A stretch of DNA of 64,000 nt from Phymorhynchus buccinoides (lineage: Eukaryota > Mollusca > Gastropoda > Neogastropoda > Raphitomidae): positions 47,829,456 to 47,893,455 of the forward strand of contig CM065699.1 of the NCBI GenBank assembly GCA_017654935.2, written 5' to 3'. The position numbers and the translations under genes are program-made. Positions 9,411 to 22,078 of this stretch are shown here, in pieces. The notes beneath the pieces were generated by a model, which saw only the letters and a list, made by a program, of their open reading frames with translations, ran no database searches and had not been told where the DNA came from. Position 1 is the stretch's first letter, and every line of letters begins with the position of its first letter.

Positions 9411-10317
9411 TTAACCTTTAGCACACTGCAGGCGCACTGTGTCGCCGAGCCGATAATCTCCCCTGTAACTGCAGGCGCACTGTGTCGCCCTGAGAGGGTA
9501 CCCCCAAACCAATGCTTTGCGGACCTTAGTTTTGTTACTAATAATAGAAACTACCTCACCATAGCTTCAGAATGAGGCTCAGCTGCTTGCTTCTCTTCCA
9601 GCAAGCCGCCATTTGCTTTTTTAGTAGTTGTATGAATTTTTCAAAGTTTCAATCGGTCAGAAAGTAAAGTTCACTATCAAATATGGCGGATTTTCCGTGT
9701 TGGCGAAGCTTCCTACTGGAAATTAGCGTCGATATTTGTTTAAATCATGAATTCTTAGGCTTTGTTAGGTCGGATATCGACAGTGAAAGGGGATAGAAGA
9801 TCGTTATGCAGTAGAAGGGGGGGTAGCCGATGTAAGTGTGACTCGATGAAGACGATCCAATATCGATTCGAGCCGCGATTGTGATTCGGTTCCGATTTTG
9901 ACTACTAGGTTGAATTCAAAGAAAATGATGCCTTTCATAATATTCTTAATGATATTTCCGTGAATAATTTCGTTAAAGGGATCTTAGACATGAGTTAGTT
10001 AGTCAGTGGGCGAACTTTGAAGCAGACAGCACTCATTCTGACGGTGCCGAAACAGTAAGTCAACACTTTCGCTTTGTTGATTTCGTTTCTTCTTTTTTTT
10101 TTCAACAACAAAACATACACGGACAGCAAAATACATCATATCAAAACTTTCCTCAATCATCTCTTTATTATTATTCCAATAATCAAGTCTGCACACAACA
10201 CACAGAGAAAATTATAGCATTTTTAATCAAGTGGGTGTTAGCATTTTTCACCGCCTCAAAAAGAATGCAGTGGCAGAGAACGGAACGTCAAAAAAAATGC
10301 AGGGTGCTAAAGGTTAA
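9411..10317. mobile_element. second TTAA-flanked element, about 0.9 kb
   Basis: The left end TTAACCTTTAGCACACTGCA and the right end tgcagggtgctaaaggttaa are inverted repeats bounded by TTAA. A 22-bp block near the left end (ctgcaggcgcactgtgtcgc) occurs twice. The interior has no transposase. It is probably a non-autonomous piggyBac-like element, distinct from the CCCTTTCGCC family. Confidence 0.65.
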
Positions 10318-10548
10318 TTGTGCAAAAATAAATGTAGTTTTGGACACTGAGTTGTAATGAAGCACACAAATTATAATGATGTGCAAATCTAACACTATCC
10401 CCACCCATAATTATTTAATGTGGTCACCACTTTAGGATCGGGAAGATTCACAGGACATTGAAATGCGTCAAATCAGAATTGAGAGAATGTTTCACGTTCA
10501 TCTATGGTACTTTGAACGGAGAGGATCATAAAATGATTGATTGATGAT

Positions 10549-10757
10549 GTTTTGTCATTGTTCAAGATTGATGTTGTTCTGTCGTTGTTGTCCAGGATTG
10601 ATGTTGTTTTGTCGTTGTTCAGGATTGATGTTCTGTCGTTGTTGTCCAGGATTGATGTTGTTTTGTCGTTGTTCAGGATTGATGCTGTTCTGTCGTTGTC
10701 CAGGATTGATGATGTTTTGTCGTTGTCCAGGATTGATGTTCTGTCGTTGTTGTCCAG
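10549..10757 (+). repeat. acceptor-containing tandem repeat before SF3B3 fourth exon
   Basis: Seven to eight units of 25-33 bp (gattgatgttgttttgtcgt then tgttcagg or tgtccagg) run directly into the true acceptor tgttgtccag at 10757. Every unit ends in a CAG that could serve as a 3' splice site, so the true site is the last of a ladder of acceptors. Confidence 0.9.
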
Positions 10758-10899
10758 GAGGCAGACTCTGACCCCAGTGGGGAGGCTGCCCAGAAGACCC
10801 AGCAGCTGCTGACGTACTATGAGCTGGACCTGGGCCTGAACCACGTGGTCAGGAAGTACTCCGAACAGCTGGAGGAACACGCCAACTTCCTCATTTCAG
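10758..10899 (+). CDS. SF3B3: SF3B3 fourth coding exon
   Basis: It encodes EADSDPSGEAAQKTQQLLTY and YELDLGLNHVVRKYSEQLEE then HANFLIS, equivalent to human LTFYELDLGLNHVVRKYSEP. It ends TCAG|gtaaag in phase 1, which fits the human continuation VPGG. The remaining 980 or so residues are absent from this window. The scaffold gap starts 120 bp downstream, so the rest of the gene is not where it should be. Confidence 0.97.
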
Positions 10900-11019
10900 G
10901 TAAAGCTAGTACAGCGTTTTGATGGCTTTAGCTGTTTGTGAGTTTTGCCTGTTATTAACATAAAATTGTATTATGTCACCTTGCGGAAAACATAGGGACG
11001 CAAGTCGAAAGATGTCACT

Positions 11020-11519
11020 NNNNNNNNNNNNNNNNNNNNNNNNNNNNNNNNNNNNNNNNNNNNNNNNNNNNNNNNNNNNNNNNNNNNNNNNNNNNNNNNN
11101 NNNNNNNNNNNNNNNNNNNNNNNNNNNNNNNNNNNNNNNNNNNNNNNNNNNNNNNNNNNNNNNNNNNNNNNNNNNNNNNNNNNNNNNNNNNNNNNNNNNN
11201 NNNNNNNNNNNNNNNNNNNNNNNNNNNNNNNNNNNNNNNNNNNNNNNNNNNNNNNNNNNNNNNNNNNNNNNNNNNNNNNNNNNNNNNNNNNNNNNNNNNN
11301 NNNNNNNNNNNNNNNNNNNNNNNNNNNNNNNNNNNNNNNNNNNNNNNNNNNNNNNNNNNNNNNNNNNNNNNNNNNNNNNNNNNNNNNNNNNNNNNNNNNN
11401 NNNNNNNNNNNNNNNNNNNNNNNNNNNNNNNNNNNNNNNNNNNNNNNNNNNNNNNNNNNNNNNNNNNNNNNNNNNNNNNNNNNNNNNNNNNNNNNNNNNN
11501 NNNNNNNNNNNNNNNNNNN
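11020..11519. other. scaffold gap of exactly 500 N
   Basis: A placeholder-sized run of N, of unknown true length. The sequence on its right is a minisatellite. Confidence 1.
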
Positions 11520-13545
11520 CTTGTAGGCCCTAGAGGACCTTTGATGTTGATTTGTGCTGTGTCCTATGTAGGCATAGAGGCGTTTGATGTTTGTTTGTGG
11601 CATGTCCTATGTAGGCCTAGACGGACCTGTGATGTTGATTTGTGGCTATGTCCTATGTAGGCCTAGAGGACCTGTGATGTTGAATATGTGCTAATTCCTC
11701 TGTAGGCTAGAGGACCTGTGATGTTGATTTGTGCCATTCCCTATGTAAGGCCTATGAGGACCTGTGATTGATATGTGGCTTGTGTCCTATTAGGCCTCGA
11801 GGACCTGTGATGTTGATTTGTGGCTGTGTCCTATGAGGCCTAGAGCCTGTGATGGTAGGATTTGTGGCTATGTCCTTGTAGCCTAGATGAACTGTGATGT
11901 TGATATGGTGGCCATGTACTACTGTAGGCCAAGAGACCTTTATTGTGGCTGTGTCCTTGTATTGCCTAGAGGACCTGTGTGTTGATATTTGGCCATGTCC
12001 TATGTAGCTAGAGGCTATGATTTGTGAGTTGGTGCTTGTGTCCTATGTGTCCTAGAGGACTGTGATGTTGATTTGTGGCTATGTCCCTATGTCGTCCTAG
12101 AGGACCTGTGATTTTGATTTGTGCTGTGTCCTATGTATGCCTAGAGGACCTGTGATGTTGAGTATGTTGCCATGTCCTATGTAGGGCCTAGAGGACTTTG
12201 ATTTGTGCCATGTCCTATGTAGCGCCTAGAGGAACCTTTGATGTTGATTTGTGGCCGTGTCTATGTAGGCCTAGAGGACCTGTGATGTTGATTTGTGGCT
12301 ATGTCCTATGTTAGGCCTAGAGGACCTGTGCTGGTGATTGTTGCTAATGTCCTATTAGGGCCTGAGGACCTTTGACGTTTTATTTGTGGCTGTGTACCAT
12401 ATGTAGCCTAAAGGACCTTGATGTTGATTGTGGCATGTCCTATAGTAGGCCTAGATGACCTGTGATGGTTGATTTGTGGCCAGGTCCTATGTAGGCCTAG
12501 AGACCTTTTTGATGTTGATTTGTGGCCGTGTCCTATGAGGCCTAGAGACTGTGTGTTTGATTTGTGGCTATGTCCTATGTGGCCTAGATGACCTGTATGT
12601 GATTTGTGGCTAATAGTCCTATGTAGGCCTAAGGACCTGTGAGTTGATTTGTGCCATGTCCTATGTAGGCCTAGAGACCTTGATAGTGATATGTGGCATG
12701 TCCTAATGTAATGTGCCTATAGGACCTGGATGTTGATTTGTTGCCATGTCCCTATGTAGGCCTAGAGGACCTGTGATGTTTGATTTGTGGCCATGTCCTT
12801 GTAGGCCTAGAGGACCTGTGACGTTGATTTTGTGGCCTATGTCCTATGTAGGCTGAGGACCTTTGACGTATTTGTGTCCATGTTCTATGTAGGACCCTAG
12901 GCGGACCTTTTGATTTGGTGCCATGTCCTATTTAGGCCTAGCGGACCTTTGATTTGTGCTAGTCCTATGTGGCCTAGTAGGACCTGTATGTTTATTGGTG
13001 GCTATGTCCATTGTATGCCCTAGGACCTTTGATTTGTGGCTGTGTCCTATGTAGGCCTAGAGGACCTGTGATGTTGATATGTGGCCATGTCCTATGTAGG
13101 CCTAGAGGACCTTTGACGTTGATATGTGGCTATGTCCTATGTAGGCCTAGAGGACCTTTGACGTTGATATGTGGCTATGTCCTATGTAGGCCTAGAGGAC
13201 CTTTGACGTTGATATGTGGCTATGTCCTATGTAGGCCTAGAGGACCTCCTATGAGGCCTAGAGGTTGATGATTTGTGGCTATGTCCTATGTAGGCCTAGA
13301 GGACCTGTGACGTTGATATGTGGCTATGTCCTATGTAGGCCTAGTGGACCTTTGATGATGATTTGTGGCCGTGTCCTATGTAGGCCTAGAGGACCTTTGA
13401 CGTTGATATGTGGCTAGAGTCCTATCATAGGGGCTAGAGGGCCTGTGATGTTGATTTGTGGCTGTGTCCTATGTAGGCCTAGAGGACCTGTGATGTTGAT
13501 TTGTGGCTTTGTCCTATGTAGGCCTAGAGGACCTGTGTCATTGCT
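11520..13545. repeat. 45-bp minisatellite, about 45 units
   Basis: The unit contains gatgttgatttgtggctatg followed by tcctatgtaggcctagagga. Units near the gap (11520-13000) are full of one-base insertions and deletions, whereas 13030-13245 is almost perfect. This suggests unpolished long-read sequence near the gap, or older units at that end. Confidence 0.95.
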
Positions 13546-15405
13546 TTATGGTGTGTAGGGATCATTGGGGCACAGTGTGTTATGGTGTGTAGAGATCATT
13601 GGGGCCCACAGCTGTGTTCTGTGTGTGTAGGGATCATTGGGGCACAATGTGTAGGGATCATTGGGGCACAGTGTTATGGTGTGTAGGGATCATTGGGGCA
13701 AGTGTGTTATGGTGTGTAGGGATCATTGGGGCACAGAGTTATGGTTTGTAGGGATCATTTGTTTTATGGTGTGTAGGGATCATTGGGCCGCAGTGTGTTG
13801 TGGTGTGTAGTGGTCATTGGGGCAAGGTGTTATGGTGTGTAGGGATCATTGGAGCACACAGTGTGTAGGGATCATTGGGCGCACAGTGAGTGTTATGGTG
13901 TGTAGGGACATTGGGGCGTACAGTGTGGTTATGACGTGGTAGGGATCACTGAGCGGCAGCTGTGTTCATGGTGTGTAGCGGACTCATTGGCCGGCCACAC
14001 AGTGTGTTATTGTGCGTAGGGATCATTGGGGCACTGTGTCATGGTGTGTAGGGATCATTGGGGCACAGTGTGTTGTGGTGTGTAGGGGTCATTGGGGCAC
14101 AGTGTGTTATGGTGTGTAGGGATAATTGGGGCACAGTGTTATGGTGTGTACGGATCATTGTGGCAGTGTGTTATGGTGTGTACGGATCATTTGGGCACAG
14201 TGTGTTATGGTGTGTACGGATCATTGTGGCACAGTGTGTTATGGTGTGTACGGGTCATTGTGGCAGTGTGTTATGGTGTGTACGGGTCATTGGGGCAGTG
14301 TGGCATGGTGTGTAGGGGTCATTGGGGCAAGTGTGTTATGGTGTGTAGGGGTCATTGTGGCACAGTGTTATGGTGTGTAGGGATCATTGTAGCATTGTGT
14401 GTTATGGTGTGTAGGGATCATTGTAGCATTGTGTGTTATGGTGTGTAGGGATCATTGTGGCACAGTGTTATGGTGTGTAGGGATCTTTGGGGCACAGTGT
14501 GTTATGGTGTGTAGGGTTCATTGGGGCACAGTGTGTTATGGTGTGTAGGGATCATTGGGGCACAGTGTGTTATGGTGTGTAGGGATCATTGGGGCACAGT
14601 GTGTTATGGTGTGTAGGGATCATTGGGGCACAGTGTTATGGTGTGTAGGGATCATTGGGGCAAGGTGTTATGGTGTGTAGGGATCATTGGAGCACAGTGT
14701 TATGGTGTGTAGGGATCATAGGGGCACAGTGTTATGGTGTGTAGGGATCATTGGGGCACAGTGTGTTATGGTGTGTAGGGATCATTGGGTCATGGTTTGT
14801 AGGGATCATTGGGGCACAGTGTGTTATGGTGTTTAGGGTCATTGGGGCACGAGTGTTATGGTGTGTAAGGGATCTTGGGCACATGTGTTATGGTGTAGGT
14901 AGGATCATTGGCACAGTGTGTTATGTGTGTAGAGATTGGGGCCAGTGTGTTTGGGTGTGTAGGGATCAATTGGGCACTGTGATGTTATGGGTGTAGGATC
15001 ATTGGGTCACAGTGTGTTCTGGTGTGTAGGGATTCATTGGGGCACAGTTGTGTTATGTGTGTAGGGGTCATTGGGGGCTAAGTGTTATGGTGTGTAGAGA
15101 TCATTGGGGCCATGGTGCTATGAGTGTAGGGATCATTGGGCAACGCGTGTTTATGTGTGTAGGATCATTGGCAAGGTGTTATGGTGGGTAGGATCATTGG
15201 GGCAAGGTGTATATGGATGTGGTGGGGGTTCATTTGGGCACGTGTTATGGTGGTAGGGATCATTGTGGCACAGTAGTTTATGTATGGATCTTTTGGGCAC
15301 AGTGTGTCTGGTGTGTAGGGTCATTGGGGCACAGTGTGTTATGGTGTTGTGGGGTCGTGGGGCACAGTGTTTTGGTGTGTAGGGATCATTGGGGCATGTG
15401 TGCTG
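13546..15405. repeat. 34-bp minisatellite, about 54 units
   Basis: The unit is tgtgtagggatcattggggc plus acagtgtgttatgg, abutting the 45-bp array. Units at 14900-15405 are again noisy. Short open frames in it are by-products of the repeat. Confidence 0.95.
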
Positions 15406-17190
15406 TTACAGCTTGTAATCATTCTGATCCTTGTCGTGAGCGCCTTAGACATTCAAAATGGGGATTAATGTAAATGTAGGCTTAAACTGCCCATCTTTGG
15501 ATTGTCAATTTACATACTATGTTGACTGTCTGTGTCTAATTCGCACTCCTGACTAGGGGTCGTGATTACTTGAGGTCTCGGGTACAATTGAACTTTTTCA
15601 GCTTTCCCCATTGCACACGGTTGAGAGGCACTCTAAAGGTCTGTGTACACGTTAACATTTCTGTTTCCCGATGGCAGCACGGCGATAGCCCCACTCTTAA
15701 TATGACTTACAGCTCACTGTGTTGCCGTGGGATAGAATACTTGGAAATAGTGTTCATGGTGGCTTGCATATCGCTTTGTTTGCCCATGGGGGTGAAGAAT
15801 GTCTTATGTTAAGAGACTTAATGTCAGACACAGGACACGATTCTAGTCACAAATTGTTTATTTGTCCCCATGGTGTAAAAAATTAATGAACTAATTTGAA
15901 GATCCGGTTTCCAGACTGTTGTTACAATTTAACCTGGGGGTTGTTGTTTTGAAATCATCAACTTTACTTGAATACTAATTCTATTTCTTTTTTTTATACC
16001 ATTCCTCATTATCTACATGTTTTTGACTAAAATGATCGATTTATGCAAAATAATTGAACGAAAAACCTTAAAAAGTCAATTTTATGTATAACAAGTCCAA
16101 ATTTTTATTTCTAACTAACACACCCCATTGTCGAAAATTATTAAAGATCAATCTCTCAGGTTTGACTAACCCCCATGGTTAAAAAGATACAGAAGAAAAT
16201 GCTAATTTCTTACAAATTCTAAAACTGTCCTCCCTATATAAACGTATTCTAGTGAACTGTCAGAAACTATCCCTAACCCTCTGTACACTACGATAAAAAG
16301 AGACTAGTCTTAAAACTGGCCCCCACCCCAACTTAAAGGGACCTAGTCATTTAACCCTGGACCCCCACCCCAACTTAAAGGGACTAGTCAAAAAAAACTG
16401 TTCTCCCGAAGGAAAATTCTCTGGAACCAACAGACAACTAAGAACCTAGGAGGGAAAAAGGAAATAGCGGAAGGACCCGAGTCAATAAAAGTGACCTCAT
16501 GTTTGGAACTGATATGTCCAACAGCCCTGCAGATTCACCCGGCGTCCAAAAACTATGCATCACAGGGAACTGCTAACTGCTAATGTTCCGTTGTCTTTTC
16601 TGACCCGCAAATGTGACCTTGCGACTTAATGTTCGGGACATAGGCAAGTGTCTGAAACTATGTTCAGAGCCATAAGGACATACATGAACAGTCATCTGGT
16701 TGACCTATTCTTGTTTTAACTCCCCTTTTATGCCATTTGTGGGACACTCTGTATCCTCTAGCTCTACACACATCATCATTCGAGCAAGAGGCATTATAGA
16801 CTGGAGCCAAAAATGAGCAACCCCTATACATTGGTGTGGGCGTTGCCCTAGACTAATTTGTATTTTAAAACAAGTGAATGAATAATGCAGGTCAGTAGAT
16901 GATGAGGTACAATTTGTACTATTTACAACAATCTGTGCCAATCTCCTTGTGATATAATGTTTTTTCATTGTTTTTGCCAAGTTGCTTAACTGGTTGCTCC
17001 AGTTTACATCCCCAGTTCATACACTATCTATGAAGGCCAGGTTACAGTAACTTTGTAGAGGAAAACTCTTGCCCGGGGTACATCCTCACTGCCTAGAGGA
17101 CTTTAGTTCAGCCGGCATTGGGGAAGGTCCCCAAAGGCCAACCAATCCCTTTGGCTGCAGCACTAGAGCCAGTGCAGATCCCCCCTAGTT
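15406..17190. other. no recognisable gene
   Basis: Unique-looking sequence. A short direct repeat (cccccaccccaacttaaagg) occurs twice near 16320 and 16365. There are no convincing exons, no transposon ends and no RNA genes. Confidence 0.6.
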
Positions 17191-17850
17191 TGATAATCCT
17201 ATATGATGTTCCATCACTGGATGACCCTGTAGTGTACAGCTCTCACTGTCCTATTGGCCCTACTACAGGTCTTCTGCTACAAAGCTGTACCGTGATGTTC
17301 CATCACTGGATGACCCTGTAGTGTACAACTCTCACTGTCCTATTGGCCCTACTACAGGTCTTCTGCTACAGACAAAGCTGTACCGTGATGTTCCATCACT
17401 GGATGACCCTGTAGTGTACATCTCTCACTGTCCTATTGGCCCTACTACAGGTCCTGCTACAGACAAAGCTGTACCGTGATGTTCCATCACTGGATGACCC
17501 TGTAGTGTACATCTCTCACTGTCCTATTGGCCCTACTACAGGTCTTCTGCTACAGACAAAGCTGTACCGTGATGTTCCATCACTGGATGACCCTGTAGTG
17601 TACAACTCTCACTGTCCTATTGGCCCTACTACAGGTCTTCTGCTACAGACAAAGCTGTACCGTGATGTTCCATCACTGGATGACCCTGCAGTGTACATCT
17701 CTCACTGTCCTATTGGCCCTACTACAGGTCTTCTGCTACAAAGCTGTACCATGATGTTCATCACTGGATGACCCTGTAGTGTACATCTCTCACTGTCCTA
17801 TTGGCCCTACTACAGGTCTTCTGCTACAGACAAAGCTGTACCGGATGACT
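17190..17850. repeat. 93-bp tandem repeat, 8 units
   Basis: Unit starts (gatgttccatcactgg) fall at 17205, 17294, 17387, 17478, 17571, 17664 and 17753, so most are 93 bp and two are 89. Because 93 is a multiple of 3, one frame stays open for over 100 codons (17436-17771, LYRDVPSLDDPVVY then SHCPIGPTTG). I do not recognise the peptide; units with 89 or 91 bp break the frame. Confidence 0.9.
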
Positions 17851-19128
17851 CCTGTTCTACAAGACTAGGGGTCTCTACAGACAAATCGTACCATGAGTTC
17901 CATCCCTGGAACCCTGTTCAAAAGAGAGGGGGTCCCATCGTACCATGACCGACTTAGCCTAACCACCATGGCCTCACCTTCAAAATATAACAATCCCCAA
18001 ATAAAGCAAAACAACCCCCCTGCGTGTCTACCTACCTACCTACCTACCTACCTAGTAATCTACCTACCTATAGTATACCTACCTAAGTTCTAACCTCAGG
18101 CATGATAATGGAGGTAAAGCATTTTTCTCTGAAAATATAGGGTTTCAGGATGATGTCTCTTGGTGTAACTCAATGGATTAAAAGCCCTTTATGGTGATCA
18201 GGGGGCAATGTAACCTACCCCTCTTGAAGATGGATATGTAAAACTGTTCAAACTTGGGGAGAGGGCATCTCCTCAAGCTTAAAACCCTTAATGGTTCTGA
18301 CATTCGTTTTTCTGCATTCACTTTTCTTTGAAATGGGAGAATTCTCTGATAATTACCATGCCTGACCCTAACCTATCTTCTACCTATTCTACATGAGAGA
18401 GAGGGGGGTAGTCTCTACCCCACTCCAAACCTAACAAAACAAAAAACCAACAATCCCAAAACAAAGCAAAACAACCCCCCTCTGCCTACCTACCTATCCA
18501 TCTAGCTAGCCTAGGTGAGGGGCAAGGAGTGAGAAGCTTCGGCACGCAGATGCACTGACGGTGGGTGCAAGAGAGCGCTGCTTCAATGTTTACACAAAGG
18601 CGGGATCCATTGCCCTCCTCGGGCATTGGTCCTTACCTCCACCTCCCTCGCGACCTCCAGTACCCCTCCCCTAACTCCCTCCTACCCCACCCCACAAAAA
18701 AAAAGAAGAAGAAAAGGCTACCTCCCTCCTTCGCACCCCACCCATCCTATCCCCCATACTCACCGTTTCCTTTATTTCCAGTCTGCACAAAATAGCATGA
18801 CATCGCAACACATGGCATAGACGGCACACTTAAATCAAGCTTACATGGCGCTCTTCGATGAGAAAATCATCCTCAGAGCGTTTTACAGATAATATGAGAA
18901 AAAAATATCAAGAAGAAAATATGACAAAACATTAAGAAGCATAAAATAGTAAAGTTAATACATAAACATGAAGCATAAACTATGTGGGATCTGGACATAA
19001 TACCAAATAATCTCACCATCATAAACTGAAACGAAAAAACACAAAATTTAAAAACTGTCCACAACAGATCTACCTTAAAGCATACGACTGAATCGCACAA
19101 TGTGTGGCCCAGCACCACGAAAGGAACA
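17851..19128. other. repeat-rich intergenic sequence
   Basis: Contains a (CTAC)n microsatellite at 18027-18080. A dispersed repeat at 18190-18370 (gatcagggggcaatg to gaattctctga) recurs at 19915-20095. No gene is supported. Confidence 0.6.
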
Positions 19129-19320
19129 TTAAGGCCGTGTACACACATAAGCGGATATTCCATGCGCAAACCCATAAATAAGTGAAACAAAGAAGGGAAA
19201 AGATTTGCACCACATGTCCGAACTTCCCCATTATGCGTAAACTTTTATCCTTTCTTCCACTTATTTAGGGTTTACCGTACAGAACTTACGCGTCTAATGT
19301 GAACCCGGCCTAAGTGTCAA
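19129..19320. mobile_element. MITE with GGCCGTGTACACA ends, copy
   Basis: Starts aaggccgtgtacacacataa and ends ctaatgtgaacccggcctaa, so the ends are inverted repeats. The interior has aacaaagaagggaaaagatt and cttccacttatttagggtt. Sister copies are at 60045-60248 and 60671-60890, with degraded ones at 1565-1690, 2125-2270 and 56745-56875. Confidence 0.75.
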
Positions 19321-19784
19321 ACTGACTATTCCGAGATAAGTATACAGTTGAAATTTTCAAACAATTCTCTTTCTAATGGTACAAGAACCATTCTTGTATC
19401 ATTTTCTGTTCCTGAGTTATGAGCATTTAAAGATGGTAGGGCGAGTACTGGCCATTTGAAAAAACAGTCCCGAGTCGAGCCTAGCTGTAGGAAATGCATT
19501 CACCTACCCATTTTAAAGCACTTTTAAGAGCATTTAGAGACCGTAAAAAACATGATCCTTTGTAGATATGAAAGATAAGATGTTAGAGAGCACAAAACTA
19601 GCCATGACTAAAAATTGATAACAATGAGACTCTTGACTTTTCAAGCCTGTTGTGAGAAACTAGCCCAGTCGACTTAATTTCCCTTTCGTGGTGCTGGGTC
19701 ACCTATGGTCCGTGATCACAACTGTTTATGAACGTTCAACAACCGATCAAGACAATAAATGCAATCCCTTGCAAGTGTAAGCAA

Positions 19785-19885
19785 CACATTCTCCTGCCTT
19801 TTCTTCTCTAAAAGAAACCTTCCAAAATATTTTTTCTCCATTGAGCTCCTCAGAAATCGGAATACGTCAGCTGTACGCAGCAGGG
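19785..19885 (+). mobile_element. fragment of the GAA-tailed SINE-like family
   Basis: Covers the central block cattctcctgccttttctt through gctcctcagaaatcggaata. It belongs to the subfamily also seen at 24698 and 43745. Confidence 0.65.
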
Positions 19886-20385
19886 AGGCCAGTGAAAACA
19901 GGGATAACAGAGCCTTTGATCATGATGATCAGGGGGAGGGGGCATTTCTCTTGAAGATGAATCAATAAAACTTAAAAATTGGGGGAAAAGGCATCTCCTC
20001 AAGATTCATTTAAATCCCATCGACCTCTGACATTTGTTTTTCGCCATTCACTTCTCTCTGAATTCAGAGAACTTGCTGCACCATGCCTGAATACCTGAAT
20101 ATTCACATTGTTTTTTTCTTCAAACAATAGAAAGTAATACAGTATTTTTCTTTTTTGTAGGCTTGTAACATTTGCATTCGTACACAAAAACACAGACACA
20201 AGATATAAAAACATTTGTTTGGAGTTAAACTCATCAATGTAACTGAACAGTTTCTAAATTAAGGAATCAACGATACGTGGTCAGGTTTAACGTGGTGACA
20301 GCCCCGACATGGCCTTATTTGTCTACGGGGCTATAATTTTAATTTTAATCTTAAGGAATCAACAAGCCAAATGCACACACACACA

Positions 20386-21129
20386 TACCATATTTTTCGG
20401 ACTACAAGTCACACCTTTGTATAAGCCCCCCCCCCACCAAAATTTACCCAAATTTCAGATTTTCTTACTATTTCATTAGTATACATTCATAATAATAATA
20501 ATAATTGTACATTTATATAGCGCTTTACCTCAGATGAGCCCAAAGCGCTTTACAATCAATGATTCATCAACAGACAACAAAAACAGCATTCAAGAGTGAC
20601 ACCAACCAGCAACAGCGCATATACAAAGCAACTCTCTCTCTCTCTCTCTCTAACACACACACACGCACACACATAAACACACACATTTATCGAAGCCAAC
20701 TCGTTCATACCCCATTCGGCAAGCCACAGCAACCGAGCCGCATGGACTGACCACATACACCAACACACATACACAAACACCCTCACACAAAAACGTACGC
20801 ACGCAGACAGACACACAGACACGCACATAAACACAGACACATACACACACATGCGTGCACACACAACCCACAAAACCAAAACACACACAAGCACACATTC
20901 ATGCACACATTCACACACACACAACACACACGCACACACACACACGCACCACAAAACACAGCACAAACCTCTTTATTCAATCTTCCCTCACGTGCACACA
21001 ACGATAGACAACTGATCAAATATTTAGGGCGCAGCAGGAAAAAGATGGGTTTTTAAGAGAGGTTTTGAAGGCGCAGGGGTCTGAGTCTTGGGAAAAAAAG
21101 TATCGCCTTATAGTCCGAAAAATATGGTA
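20386..21129. mobile_element. TA-flanked MITE with a nested LINE end
   Basis: The ends are accatatttttcggactaca and cttatagtccgaaaaatatg plus TA, the inverted repeat of the family also at 21246, 22079, 39587, 42805, 45574 and 47921. The element is split by a LINE 3' end at 20488-21085. Confidence 0.75.
20488..21085 (-). mobile_element. CR1/L2-like LINE 3' end nested in MITE
   Basis: On the minus strand it matches the end of the LINE at 3903-5008, from ttcaaaacctctcttaaaac through gtttatcaattg-like sequence to the aaagcgctatataaatg box and ATT tail. CT and CA/TG microsatellites sit in the same relative places. Confidence 0.85.
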
Positions 21130-21245
21130 TACAAGCAGATGAACAGCTTACACATATACACTCACTCTCTCTCACATATGAGTATAATAATGCACAGGAC
21201 ATACCCAAGTATTCTCTCTCTCTCTCACACATACAATGATACACA

Positions 21246-21404
21246 ACGTTATTTTACGGACTATAAGGCGACACTTTTTCCCCAGACTGAGAGCCCTACG
21301 CCTTATAATGTGACTAATAAAACGGTAAAAAAATATAACAAAATCTAAAATTTGGGGGATGCACCTCCTTTTACAGAGGTCCGAAAAGTCCGAAAAATAC
21401 GGTA
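21246..21404. mobile_element. short TA-flanked MITE, same family
   Basis: About 160 bp, from gttattttacggactataag to ccgaaaaatacggta. Inverted ends match the family at 20386. Confidence 0.7.
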
Positions 21405-21662
21405 CACCCTTTTCACTTTGACATCTCTAAAATATGCACACAGTAACCCTTTTCATTTGTACCCAAACAAGTCCCCAAACATGTCTATACACAAAGCACC
21501 TCATGAAAACAAACTGAGAAACCCCCAAACAATTATGCTACCAGATTTCCGGAATGTACAATAATTACCAAGTCATTCAAAACTCCCCCAGAAAACAACC
21601 AATGCAAAAAAACACCAGTCAACAATGACACCGCTTCCACTGAGATTGTTCTGCTCGTCGCT

Positions 21663-21745
21663 GTCTTAGTTCTTCTTCTTCCGATTGGGGATGTTTATCC
21701 TGCCCCACGCCCAAAGTCTTCGCTTAGACTGCTATAGTTGTCCTG
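21663..21745 (-). mobile_element. tRNA-SINE tail fragment with a single 31-bp unit
   Basis: The minus strand reads cagtctaagcgaagactttg then ggcgtggggcaggataaaca and a GAA tail. It matches the 3' part of the SINE at 52425, where the same 31 bp are repeated nine times. Confidence 0.75.
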
Positions 21746-22008
21746 CATTGTATTTTCATGTTTGTTTTTTCGCACAATAAAATGGTTAACCGCTTGCCTG
21801 GTCCCGAGTCACAACCTCATTTACCCCCAGATAGAAAGTTGTTAGAGATACGAGCTTTTGGTGGAAGGTGGTGGGAAAAATGAGAGAGCTGACTATGTGT
21901 CACAAATGAAAGAAACCAACGGATGGAGATCAAATATGGTGAAGTAACAACAACAACAACAGTCGGTGGCAGCTTTCTCCAAACAGGGCAGGGGATCGCG
22001 GGACGTCA

Positions 22009-22051
22009 TCACAACTTTAACCTCTTGATGTCGTCACTGCGGAAGTCGTTC
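22009..22051 (-). CDS. COG4: COG4 last coding exon (stop codon)
   Basis: Acceptor ctgtttgcag at 22052, then 1 nt plus NDFRSDDIKRLKL and a TGA at 22011-22009. Human COG4 ends RIDFRSEDIKRLRL, so both length and sequence agree and the C-terminus is intact. Confidence 0.95.
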
Positions 22052-22078
22052 CTGCAAACAGAAACTCAGTTTTACATA

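Noticed and set aside
10971..11603. Reading frames over N runs, also at 35378-36452
   Set aside because: They span undetermined bases and have no supported residues.
14058..14448. Frames in the 34-bp minisatellite, and 13011-13268 in the 45-bp one
   Set aside because: Repeat translation only.
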